NCBI RefSeq assembly: GCF_019969685.1
Contig: NZ_JAHXYZ010000005.1
Coordinates: 62,001-126,000 of the forward strand
Source: Microbacterium sp. EST19A
GTDB taxonomy: Bacteria > Actinomycetota > Actinomycetes > Actinomycetales > Microbacteriaceae
Direction of reading: 5' to 3'
DNA: 64,000 nt
The translations under genes and the position numbers were made by a program. This document shows, piece after piece, positions 44,628 through 52,041 of this stretch (the stretch's first letter is position 1; the number at the start of each line of letters is the position of its first letter). The notes under the pieces are model-generated. The model ran no database searches. It was given only the letters and a program-made list of their open reading frames with translations, and was not told where the DNA came from.

Positions 44628-46757
44628 GTGACCGCCGAGTATTCCGCCCATCATCTCCAGGTGCTTGAAGGGCTCGAGGCTGTCCGCAAGCGTCCCGGCA
44701 TGTACATCGGGTCGAACGGATCGCCGGGGCTCATGCACTGCCTCTGGGAGGTCATCGACAACGCCGTCGACGAGGCCGTCGCCGGAAACGGCGAGAAGAT
44801 CGATGTGATCCTCCATGACGACGGCAGCGTCGAGGTGCACGACCGCGGTCGCGGCATCCCCGTCGACATCGAACCGCGCACCGGTCTGAGCGGCGTCGAG
44901 GTCGTCTTCACGAAGCTGCACGCCGGCGGCAAGTTCGGCGGCGGCTCGTACGCGGCGTCCGGCGGCCTGCACGGCGTCGGCGCCTCGGTCGTGAACGCGC
45001 TCTCGGAGCGGCTCGACGTCGAGGTCGATCGCGGCGGCAAGGTCTACGCCATGTCGTTCCACCGCGGCGAGCCCGGAATCTTCACAGACACGGGGGAGAA
45101 GCGCCCCAACGCGCCGTTCCGTCCGTTCGAGGACAAGAGCGAGCTGCGGGTCATCGGAAAGGCCCCCCGGGGTGTGACCGGCACGCGCATCCGCTACTGG
45201 GCGGACCGGCAGATCTTCACCAAGGACGCCGCGTTCCAGCTCAAGGAACTCGAGACGCGCGCGCGTCAGACGGCGTTCCTCGTGCCCGGACTCGAGATCC
45301 TGGTCCGCGACGACCGTGCGCGCAGCCCGCAGACCGCTCCGGCCGAGGGCGTCCTCGCCGGCATCGTCGACGAGGTCCCGCGCGAGATCTCCTACCGCTA
45401 CGAGGGCGGCATCTCCGAGTTCGTCGACTACCTCGCGACAGACGCCCCCGTGACCGACAACTGGCGCATCCAGGGCGAGGGCACGTTCAAGGAGACCGTG
45501 CCGGTTCTGCAGGCGGACGGTCACATGATCGCGACCGAGGTCGAGCGCGTGTGCGCCGTCGACATCGCGCTGCGCTGGGGCACTGGATACGACACCACCG
45601 TGCGCTCGTTCGTGAACATCATCGCGACACCGAAGGGCGGCACGCACCAGCAGGGCTTCGAGCAGGAGCTGCTGAAGGTGCTGCGGTCGCAGGTCGACCA
45701 GAACTCCCGCCGGCTCAAGGTCGGCAACGACAAGCTCGAGAAGGACGACGTGCTCGCCGGCCTCACCGCCGTGCTCACCGTGAACGTGCCGGAGCCGCAG
45801 TTCGAGGGTCAGACCAAGGAGGTGCTCGGCACCCCCGCCGTGCGCCAGATCGTCGCGCAGGTGCTGCGTAAGGACCTGGGCGAGCGCTTCACCTCGACCA
45901 AGCGCGACGACAAGAACCAGGCCTCGCAGCTGCTCGACAAGATCGTCTCCGAGATGAAGGCGCGTGTCTCGGCGCGCGCCCACAAGGAGACGCAGCGCCG
46001 CAAGAACGCGCTGGAGTCCTCCACGCTCCCGACCAAGCTCGTCGACTGCCGCACGAACGAGGTCGAGCGCAGCGAGCTCTTCATCGTCGAGGGCGACTCG
46101 GCGCTCGGTACGGCCAAGAACGCGCGCAACAGCGAGTTCCAGGCGCTGCTGCCCATCCGCGGCAAGATCCTGAACGTGCAGAAGGCCTCGGTCAGCGACA
46201 TGCTGTCGAACACCGAGTGTGCCTCGATCATCCAGGTGATCGGCGCCGGTTCCGGGCGCACCTTCGACATCGACGCAGCGCGCTACGGCAAGGTCATCCT
46301 GATGAGCGACGCCGACGTCGACGGGGCGCACATCCGCACCCTCCTGCTCACCCTGTTCTTCCGGTACATGCGGCCGTTGATCGAGGACGGCCGGGTCTTC
46401 GCCGCCGTGCCTCCGCTGCATCGCATCATCATCATGAACCCCGGTTCAAAGCCGAACGAGACGGTCTACACCTACAGCGAGCAGGAGATGCACGCCCTGC
46501 TCACCAAGCTCCGCAAGGCCGGCAAGCGCTGGCACGAGCCGATCCAGCGCTACAAGGGCCTCGGCGAGATGGATGCCGAGCAGCTGGCGAACACGACCAT
46601 GGACCGCTCCGGACGCCTGCTGCGGCGGGTACGCATGGAGGATGCCGAGGCCGCGGGCCGCGTCTTCGAACTGCTCATGGGCAACGAGGTCGCTCCGCGC
46701 CGCGAGTTCATCATCGATTCGTCCGGACGCCTGTCGCGCGAGGCCATCGACGCCTGA
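44628..46757 (+). CDS. parE: DNA topoisomerase IV subunit B (GyrB-like ATPase subunit)
   Basis: The 709-residue protein has the GHKL ATPase domain (RPGMYIGS, VIDNAVDEAVAG, GRGIPVDI, GGKFGGGSYAASGGLHGVG), the transducer, the TOPRIM domain (LFIVEGDSALG, LMSDADVDGAHI) and a C-terminal tail with YKGLGEMDAEQL. It decatenates chromosomes with ParC at 52042. The start is GTG at 44628, eight bases after TAGACT; upstream in-frame codons are not needed. It is not the usual gyrB, which would lie at the origin. Confidence 0.92.
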   Translation: MTAEYSAHHLQVLEGLEAVRKRPGMYIGSNGSPGLMHCLWEVIDNAVDEAVAGNGEKIDVILHDDGSVEVHDRGRGIPVDIEPRTGLSGVEVVFTKLHAGGKFGGGSYAASGGLHGVGASVVNALSERLDVEVDRGGKVYAMSFHRGEPGIFTDTGEKRPNAPFRPFEDKSELRVIGKAPRGVTGTRIRYWADRQIFTKDAAFQLKELETRARQTAFLVPGLEILVRDDRARSPQTAPAEGVLAGIVDEVPREISYRYEGGISEFVDYLATDAPVTDNWRIQGEGTFKETVPVLQADGHMIATEVERVCAVDIALRWGTGYDTTVRSFVNIIATPKGGTHQQGFEQELLKVLRSQVDQNSRRLKVGNDKLEKDDVLAGLTAVLTVNVPEPQFEGQTKEVLGTPAVRQIVAQVLRKDLGERFTSTKRDDKNQASQLLDKIVSEMKARVSARAHKETQRRKNALESSTLPTKLVDCRTNEVERSELFIVEGDSALGTAKNARNSEFQALLPIRGKILNVQKASVSDMLSNTECASIIQVIGAGSGRTFDIDAARYGKVILMSDADVDGAHIRTLLLTLFFRYMRPLIEDGRVFAAVPPLHRIIIMNPGSKPNETVYTYSEQEMHALLTKLRKAGKRWHEPIQRYKGLGEMDAEQLANTTMDRSGRLLRRVRMEDAEAAGRVFELLMGNEVAPRREFIIDSSGRLSREAIDA

Positions 46758-46763
46758 CGCCCG

Positions 46764-47981
46764 TCAGCGTGCGGTCGCGAGCGCTGCCTCGTAGACGCCG
46801 AGCAGCGCGTCGCGGTGGGTCGTCTGCGCGACCTGTCGGCGATGCGCGATCGCGGCCTCGCTGAGTCGGGTGAGCCGCGCGGGGTCGTCGCGCAGCTGCG
46901 ACAGTGCGGTGGCGAGACCGGCGGCATCCGGCGACGGGGTGACGATCCCTCCGCCCGGCGGCAGCGTCTCGGCCAGATCGGGATCCGTGACGATCACCGG
47001 CAGACCGGAGGCGATCGCCTCGAGCAGCACCATCGGCTGATTGTCGAAGTCGAGCGAGCTCGACACGAGCACATGCGCCTTCCGCATCGCCGCGAGGACC
47101 TCGGACTGCGGAACGCCGCCGTGCACGGTGACGCGACCGTCGGGGAGTGCCGCCGCACGGCGGGAGACCGATGCGCGAGAGACGCCGTCGCCGTACATGT
47201 GCCCCGCGATGCCCGAGACCTGCGACACCGCGTCGAGGAAGACCTCCGGGCGCTTCTCGGGGGACAGGCGCCCGCACCACATCACGCGCAGCTGCTCGCC
47301 CCGTGCGACCACACGGGGGGTCGGGATGCCGACCTCGTCGAGCACGGACTCCTCGAGGCCGTTCGACAGGACGGTGATCGGCGTCTCGACGCCCTGCGCG
47401 AGCAGCTTGCCCGCGAAGTGCGCCGAGGGGACGATCACCTGATCGGCGTGATTGGCCTGACTCACCATGAGGCGCCACATCCGGCGAGCCGTCGGTGTGC
47501 GCGTGTACGGCGACGAGGAGTCGACCCGGGCCCGCGCGTGGCTCATGCGTCTGCGGTGCATCGCGGCGAGCAGGGCGGTCGTCACGCTCGGCAGCGGCAG
47601 GACCGACCGCGTGTACACGTCGATCCGACCGTGCATCGTCTGCACGATCGGGAGGCCGAGGGCCTGGGCGGCCTCGAACCCCGCGAGGGCGGCGAACATC
47701 TCGGTGTGCACGTGCACGACGTCGACCTCTCGCGCCTTCAGTTCCTCTCGCAGGAAGGCGGATGCCGCGGACGGGCTCCACGTGAACGGGTAGCCGTCGG
47801 GGGCGAAGCCGCGGGCCGTGGGCATCCGCACGACGGCGGGGTCCGGGCTCGGCGCAGCGAGCGGCGCGAAGACCAGCACCTCGTGCCCGTGCCGCTCGAG
47901 CTCCTCCTTGTGCGCCTTGATCACGGTCTGCACCCCGCCGAGCGTCGGCAGGTAATAGTCGGTGACCATGGCGATGCGCAC
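46764..47981 (-). CDS. Glycosyltransferase family 4
   Basis: The 405-residue protein is a GT-B glycosyltransferase: DYYLPTLGGVQTVIKAHKEEL at the N-terminus, VVHVHTEMF, MWCGRLSPEKRPEVFLDAV and EAIASGLPVIVTDPD with the donor-binding Glu. It resembles mannosyl- or glucosyl-transferases acting on lipids. The start GTG at 47981 is supported by TAGTCT six bases upstream. Its end is six bases from parE (convergent), and its start is 32 bases from the divergent reductase. Confidence 0.88.
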   Translation of the reverse strand: MRIAMVTDYYLPTLGGVQTVIKAHKEELERHGHEVLVFAPLAAPSPDPAVVRMPTARGFAPDGYPFTWSPSAASAFLREELKAREVDVVHVHTEMFAALAGFEAAQALGLPIVQTMHGRIDVYTRSVLPLPSVTTALLAAMHRRRMSHARARVDSSSPYTRTPTARRMWRLMVSQANHADQVIVPSAHFAGKLLAQGVETPITVLSNGLEESVLDEVGIPTPRVVARGEQLRVMWCGRLSPEKRPEVFLDAVSQVSGIAGHMYGDGVSRASVSRRAAALPDGRVTVHGGVPQSEVLAAMRKAHVLVSSSLDFDNQPMVLLEAIASGLPVIVTDPDLAETLPPGGGIVTPSPDAAGLATALSQLRDDPARLTRLSEAAIAHRRQVAQTTHRDALLGVYEAALATAR

Positions 47982-47987
47982 CCCCTC

Positions 47988-47993
47988 AGACTA
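47988..47993 (-). promoter_or_regulatory. -10 hexamer TAGTCT, leaderless-type, for the glycosyltransferase
   Basis: On the minus strand TAGTCT ends six bases before the GTG at 47981. It lies within 8 bases of the divergent TAGGGT. Confidence 0.5.
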
Positions 47994-48000
47994 GGGCCGC

Positions 48001-48006
48001 TAGGGT
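48001..48006 (+). promoter_or_regulatory. -10 hexamer TAGGGT for the 48014 operon
   Basis: TAGGGT ends seven bases before the ATG at 48014; GAGGAG overlaps the gap, so both leaderless and short-leader starts are possible. Confidence 0.45.
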
Positions 48007-48013
48007 GAGGAGC

Positions 48014-49003
48014 ATGTCCGGAGGCCGTGTGCTGGTGACGGGGGCGAGCGGGTTCCTCGGCGGTCATGTGGTGCGCGATCTGCAGATCCACGGAGTCGAG
48101 GTTTTCGCCGCCGGACGTCGCGCCGCAGCCCTCGATGCGCTCGTCGATGCGGAGCACCGGCTCGTCGGCGACCTGGCCTCTCTGGCGCGCACGGACCTGA
48201 CGGTCGATGCGGTGATCCACTGCGCGGCGCTGTCGACGCCCTGGGGTCCCTGGCGCGCTTTCGTCGAGGCGAACATCGAGGGCACCGCGCAGGTCGTGGA
48301 GTTCGCGCGGCGCAACCGCGTGCGCCGGATCGTGCACGTCTCTTCGCCGAGCGTCTACGCGGCTCCACGCGATCGCCTCGCCATCCGGGAGGAGGATGTC
48401 GACACCGGCAATCGACTCAACGGATACATCCGCTCGAAGATCGCCGCCGAGGCGCTCCTGCAGGATGCTCGACGCGCGGGGGCCTTCTCCGAGCTCGTGA
48501 TCGTGCGTCCGCGCGGGCTGATCGGCACCGGCGACCCGAGCCTCGTCCCGCGCCTGATCGAGGTGCACCGCCGCGTAGGGATCCCTCTGTTCGACGGCGG
48601 CCAGAACCTCATCGACGTCACGGCGGTGGAGAACGTGGCGACGGCTCTGCGGCTCGCACTGGATGCCGGCGATCCCGCCGGCGGGGTCTACAACATCAGC
48701 AACGACGATCCGCGTCAATTCCGCGACCTGGTCACCACTCTGCTCGAGCTCGTGGGCGAGACGCCGCGGATGCGACCCATGAACAGGCGCGTCGCCTGGG
48801 CGCTCGCTACGGCGCTCGAGGGAGTCTTCCGCGTCATTCCGGGGCGACCCGAGCCCCCGCTGACCCGCTACACCCTGAGCACCATCGCCTACTCGCAGAC
48901 CCTCGATCTGACTCGCGCGAAGGCGGAGCTCGGATACGAACCCCTCGTGACGCTCGACGACGCGCTCGTGCGAGCGGCCGCCGACCAGAGGGCGCACGCA
49001 TGA
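48014..49003 (+). CDS. NAD(P)-dependent epimerase/dehydratase-type reductase (OleD-like)
   Basis: The 329-residue protein is an extended short-chain dehydrogenase: VLVTGASGFLGGHVV, HCAALSTPWGPW, HVSSPSVYA and the active-site YIRSK near residue 137. The 3-beta-hydroxysteroid-dehydrogenase-like pattern resembles OleD, which reduces 2-alkyl-3-oxo acids. The assignment to that reaction is inference from the KAS III partner at the end of the operon. Its stop overlaps the next ATG (ATGA). Confidence 0.82.
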   Translation: MSGGRVLVTGASGFLGGHVVRDLQIHGVEVFAAGRRAAALDALVDAEHRLVGDLASLARTDLTVDAVIHCAALSTPWGPWRAFVEANIEGTAQVVEFARRNRVRRIVHVSSPSVYAAPRDRLAIREEDVDTGNRLNGYIRSKIAAEALLQDARRAGAFSELVIVRPRGLIGTGDPSLVPRLIEVHRRVGIPLFDGGQNLIDVTAVENVATALRLALDAGDPAGGVYNISNDDPRQFRDLVTTLLELVGETPRMRPMNRRVAWALATALEGVFRVIPGRPEPPLTRYTLSTIAYSQTLDLTRAKAELGYEPLVTLDDALVRAAADQRAHA

Positions 49004-49797
49004 GCGCGCGTCTGCGGCACTACGTCTGCGGCAGCACCGCGCACGATCTCTCGGCCATGTTCCGCGGCGGTGCTCACGAGACGCGCGAGTTCCCCGCCGG
49101 GGTCTTCCTCTTCGATCGCGGCGATGGCATCCGCGTGCTCTTCGACACCGGCTACGCCACGGGCGAATGGCGCATCGGCTGGCGCGGCACCGTGTACCGG
49201 CGCCTGCTGCCCCCCAAGGTGGTGCCCGAAGACGACGTCGCGCGACAGCTGGCCGCCGATGGCATCGACCCGGCTTCGGTCACTCACGTCGTGCTGTCGC
49301 ACCTGCATCCCGATCACATCGGCGGGGTCTCGCGGTTTCCCGGTGCCACCTTCGTGCTGACCGCGGGGCAACAGCGCTCCCTCGCGGCTCCGCGCCTGCG
49401 GGCCGGAATCTTCACCGGGCTGCTGCCGAGTTGGTGGGACGAGGCGTCGAAGATCGTGCTCGCCGCCGATGCGTTCCGCGACGTCGACGTCTCCGGCGTA
49501 TCCCTGCGCGCAGCCGACCTGCTCGGCGACGGCTCCTATCTGGTCGTGGAGCTTCCCGGCCACGCCGAAGGGCACATCGGTGCGCTGGTGGACGGCCGCG
49601 TCCTGCTCGCCGGCGACGCTGCGTGGGGAAGCGACCTGCTCGGCGCGACGGCCGAGCTGCGTACGCTCCCGCGGGCGGTGCAGCACGATCCTGCCGCGTA
49701 CCTTCGCACGGCCGCGCTCCTGCAGGACCTCGCCGATGCCGGCATCCGCATCTCCTTCAGCCACGATCCGCTCGGGCCGAAGGAGCTGCTGGCCTGA
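49000..49797 (+). CDS. Metallo-beta-lactamase-fold hydrolase
   Basis: The 265-residue protein has the metal-binding HxHxDH in VVLSHLHPDHIGG, a later His in LPGHAEGHIGAL, Asp in LLAGDAAWG, and His in SFSHDP, the full set of metal ligands of the fold. It resembles lactonase-type enzymes, so a lactone or thioester substrate is plausible. It overlaps both flanking genes by 4 bases or 1 base, so all four are one operon. Confidence 0.85.
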   Translation: MSARLRHYVCGSTAHDLSAMFRGGAHETREFPAGVFLFDRGDGIRVLFDTGYATGEWRIGWRGTVYRRLLPPKVVPEDDVARQLAADGIDPASVTHVVLSHLHPDHIGGVSRFPGATFVLTAGQQRSLAAPRLRAGIFTGLLPSWWDEASKIVLAADAFRDVDVSGVSLRAADLLGDGSYLVVELPGHAEGHIGALVDGRVLLAGDAAWGSDLLGATAELRTLPRAVQHDPAAYLRTAALLQDLADAGIRISFSHDPLGPKELLA

Positions 49798-51098
49798 TGT
49801 CGACCCTGCGGATCCTGCGAGAGTTCGCCGCCGTGCGGTGGACGCGGCGTCTGCGCACGCGCCGGGCGATCGAACGGCGTCAGGCGCGGCTGCTGCGCCG
49901 GCATCTCGGTTTCCTGCGTCGACGATCGCCGTATTTCCGCGACCTGCTCGAGACGCACGCCTTCGCCGGGCTGCCGCTCATGGACAAGAGCATGATGATG
50001 AGCCGGTTCGACGAGATCAACACGGTCGGTGTACGGCGCGACGAGGCCTTGGAGCTGGCGATCGCGAACGAGCGGTCCCGCGACTTCGACGCCGACCTCG
50101 GCGGGAACTCCGTCGGACTCTCCAGCGGTACCAGCGGGCACCGAGGGCTCTTCGTCGTCAGCCCGCGCGAGCGCGATGCGTGGGTCGGCGCGGTCCTCGC
50201 CCGCACGCTGCCGCGCGGACGGCTGACCGGGCATCGCATCGCCCTCTTCCTCCGCGCCGACAACAGCCTGTACGAGTCGGTCGGCTCGCGCGCGGTGTCG
50301 TTCTCGTACTTCGACGTGTACGCCGACATGGACGAGAACATCCGCCGCCTCGCGGACTACGCGCCCACGATCCTGGTGGCGCCGCCGTCGGTCCTCCGTC
50401 TGATCGCCCGTGCCGCGGATGCCGGACGCTTCCCGATCGTGCCGCAGAAGGTCTACGCGGTCGCCGAAGTCCTCGAGGTCGCCGACGAGAAGCGGATCGC
50501 GTCGTCTCTGCGACAGGAGCGGCTGCATCAGCTGTACCAGTGCACCGAGGGCTTCCTCGCGCACACCTGCGCGCACGGCGTTATCCATCTGAACGAGGAC
50601 AGCATCCTCGTCGAGCGCGAACAGCTCGACGACGAGCGGTTCACGCCGATCATCACCGACCTCCGTCGTCGTGCGCAGCCGATCGTGCGGTACCGGCTGG
50701 GAGACGTGCTGCGCCCCCGCAGCGAGCGCTGCCCGTGCGGGAGCGCCCTGGCGGCCATCGAGCGCATCGAGGGGCGGGAAGGCGACACCCTGCTCTTCCG
50801 CGGGCATGACGGCCGCCGCGTTCCCGTGTTCGCCGACCTCGTCGCGCGGGCGCTGCTGTACGCGGAGGGCTTCGACGAGTACCGCGTGGTGCAGACCGAC
50901 GCGTCGCTGCTCGAGATCGCGCTGGACGTGCTCGATGATCGGACGAGGGACAGCGTGACCCGCGAGATCCACGGCCTCGCCGACCGGATGCACAGCGAGC
51001 GGCCGGAGATCGCGTTCGCGCCGTACACGCCGGACGGATCGGTGAAGCTGCGTCGCGTGGCGCGGACCTGGAGGGGGGATGCCGATGAGGAGCTGTGA
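49797..51098 (+). CDS. Adenylate-forming ligase, PaaK/F390-synthetase-like
   Basis: The 433-residue protein has the phosphate-binding loop SVGLSSGTSGHRG, YQCTEGFLAHTC (Y-x-C-T-E element), IVRYRLGDVLRP (adenylate-binding Asp) and GREGDTLLFRG. It is shorter than classic acyl-CoA ligases and resembles coenzyme F390 synthetase/phenylacetate-CoA ligase relatives of unassigned function. In the operon it would activate the carboxyl group of an acyl product or precursor. ATG at 49797 overlaps the hydrolase stop; the longer open frame is rejected. Confidence 0.82.
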   Translation: MSTLRILREFAAVRWTRRLRTRRAIERRQARLLRRHLGFLRRRSPYFRDLLETHAFAGLPLMDKSMMMSRFDEINTVGVRRDEALELAIANERSRDFDADLGGNSVGLSSGTSGHRGLFVVSPRERDAWVGAVLARTLPRGRLTGHRIALFLRADNSLYESVGSRAVSFSYFDVYADMDENIRRLADYAPTILVAPPSVLRLIARAADAGRFPIVPQKVYAVAEVLEVADEKRIASSLRQERLHQLYQCTEGFLAHTCAHGVIHLNEDSILVEREQLDDERFTPIITDLRRRAQPIVRYRLGDVLRPRSERCPCGSALAAIERIEGREGDTLLFRGHDGRRVPVFADLVARALLYAEGFDEYRVVQTDASLLEIALDVLDDRTRDSVTREIHGLADRMHSERPEIAFAPYTPDGSVKLRRVARTWRGDADEEL

Positions 51099-52017
51099 GA
51101 TCGTCGGGTGGGGCAGCGTGCTGCCCGAGCACACGGTGCGATTCGGCGAGGAGGTCCGCTACCGCATCGCGGAGGACACGTCGCACCTCGACATGCTCGC
51201 GGACGCCTGCGAACGCGCCCTCGCCCACGCCGGGATCGGCATCGACGACGTCGATCTGGTGCTCGGCGCATCGGCGGCAGGCGTGCAGCCGATCCCGTGC
51301 ACCGCGGCGCTCGTGCTCGAGCGACTGACCCTCGAAGGGCACGCCGCGGCCTTCGACGTCAACTCGACCTGCACGAGTTTCATCACCGCCGTCGACGTCG
51401 CGTCGCGGTACCTGGACTCCGGCGACCACGACACGATCCTGGTGTTCGCCGGCGATGTCGGGACGAGGTTCCTCGACCCGGCGCAGCGCGAGAGCTACGA
51501 GCTGTTCAGCGACGCCGCCGTCGCGGTCGTCCTCCGGCGCTCCGACGATCCGTCACGCGGCGTGATCGCCAGTGCCCAGCAGACCTGGCCCGCGTACGCG
51601 CACGACACCGAGATCCGTGGTGGACTCTCGCGGTCGCCGGCGCAGCTCTACGCGGAAGCCGACCCCGGCGACTACCTCTTCGACATGAACGGCCGACGGG
51701 CGCTGCTCGGGATGATGCGGGTGCTTCCCGGGTTCTTCGAGCGCTTCCATGAGCGGAGCGGCATCGCCTACGACGACGTCGCCCTGTGGGTCCCGCATCA
51801 GGCCTCGGCCGCGCTCGGTCCCATGCTCGATCGTCTCGGCATCCCCGTGGACCGCCGGGTCGACGAGGTCGCGGCCTTCGGCAACATGGTCTCGGCGTCC
51901 GTGCCGTTCATGCTCACGCGGGCCCTGGACGCCGGGCGCATCGGTCCCGGCGACACGGTGATCCTCTGCGGAACGGCTGCCGGACTCACCGCGAACGTTC
52001 TCGCGCTGCGGCTCTGA
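51085..52017 (+). CDS. 3-oxoacyl-ACP synthase III-like condensing enzyme
   Basis: The 310-residue protein has the KAS III triad: Cys96 in NSTCTSF, His238 in WVPHQAS, Asn267 in FGNMVSASVPF. GTAAGLTANV closes the fold. The pattern fits FabH/OleA-type thiolases. The genomic partners (reductase, ligase, hydrolase) favour a specialised condensation over bulk fatty-acid initiation. ATG at 51079 or 51085 is possible; 51085 has the better distance from GGAGGGGGG at 51070-51078. It overlaps the ligase end. Confidence 0.85.
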   Translation: MRSCEIVGWGSVLPEHTVRFGEEVRYRIAEDTSHLDMLADACERALAHAGIGIDDVDLVLGASAAGVQPIPCTAALVLERLTLEGHAAAFDVNSTCTSFITAVDVASRYLDSGDHDTILVFAGDVGTRFLDPAQRESYELFSDAAVAVVLRRSDDPSRGVIASAQQTWPAYAHDTEIRGGLSRSPAQLYAEADPGDYLFDMNGRRALLGMMRVLPGFFERFHERSGIAYDDVALWVPHQASAALGPMLDRLGIPVDRRVDEVAAFGNMVSASVPFMLTRALDAGRIGPGDTVILCGTAAGLTANVLALRL

Positions 52018-52041
52018 CACGCCGCCACGCGACGACCGAGG

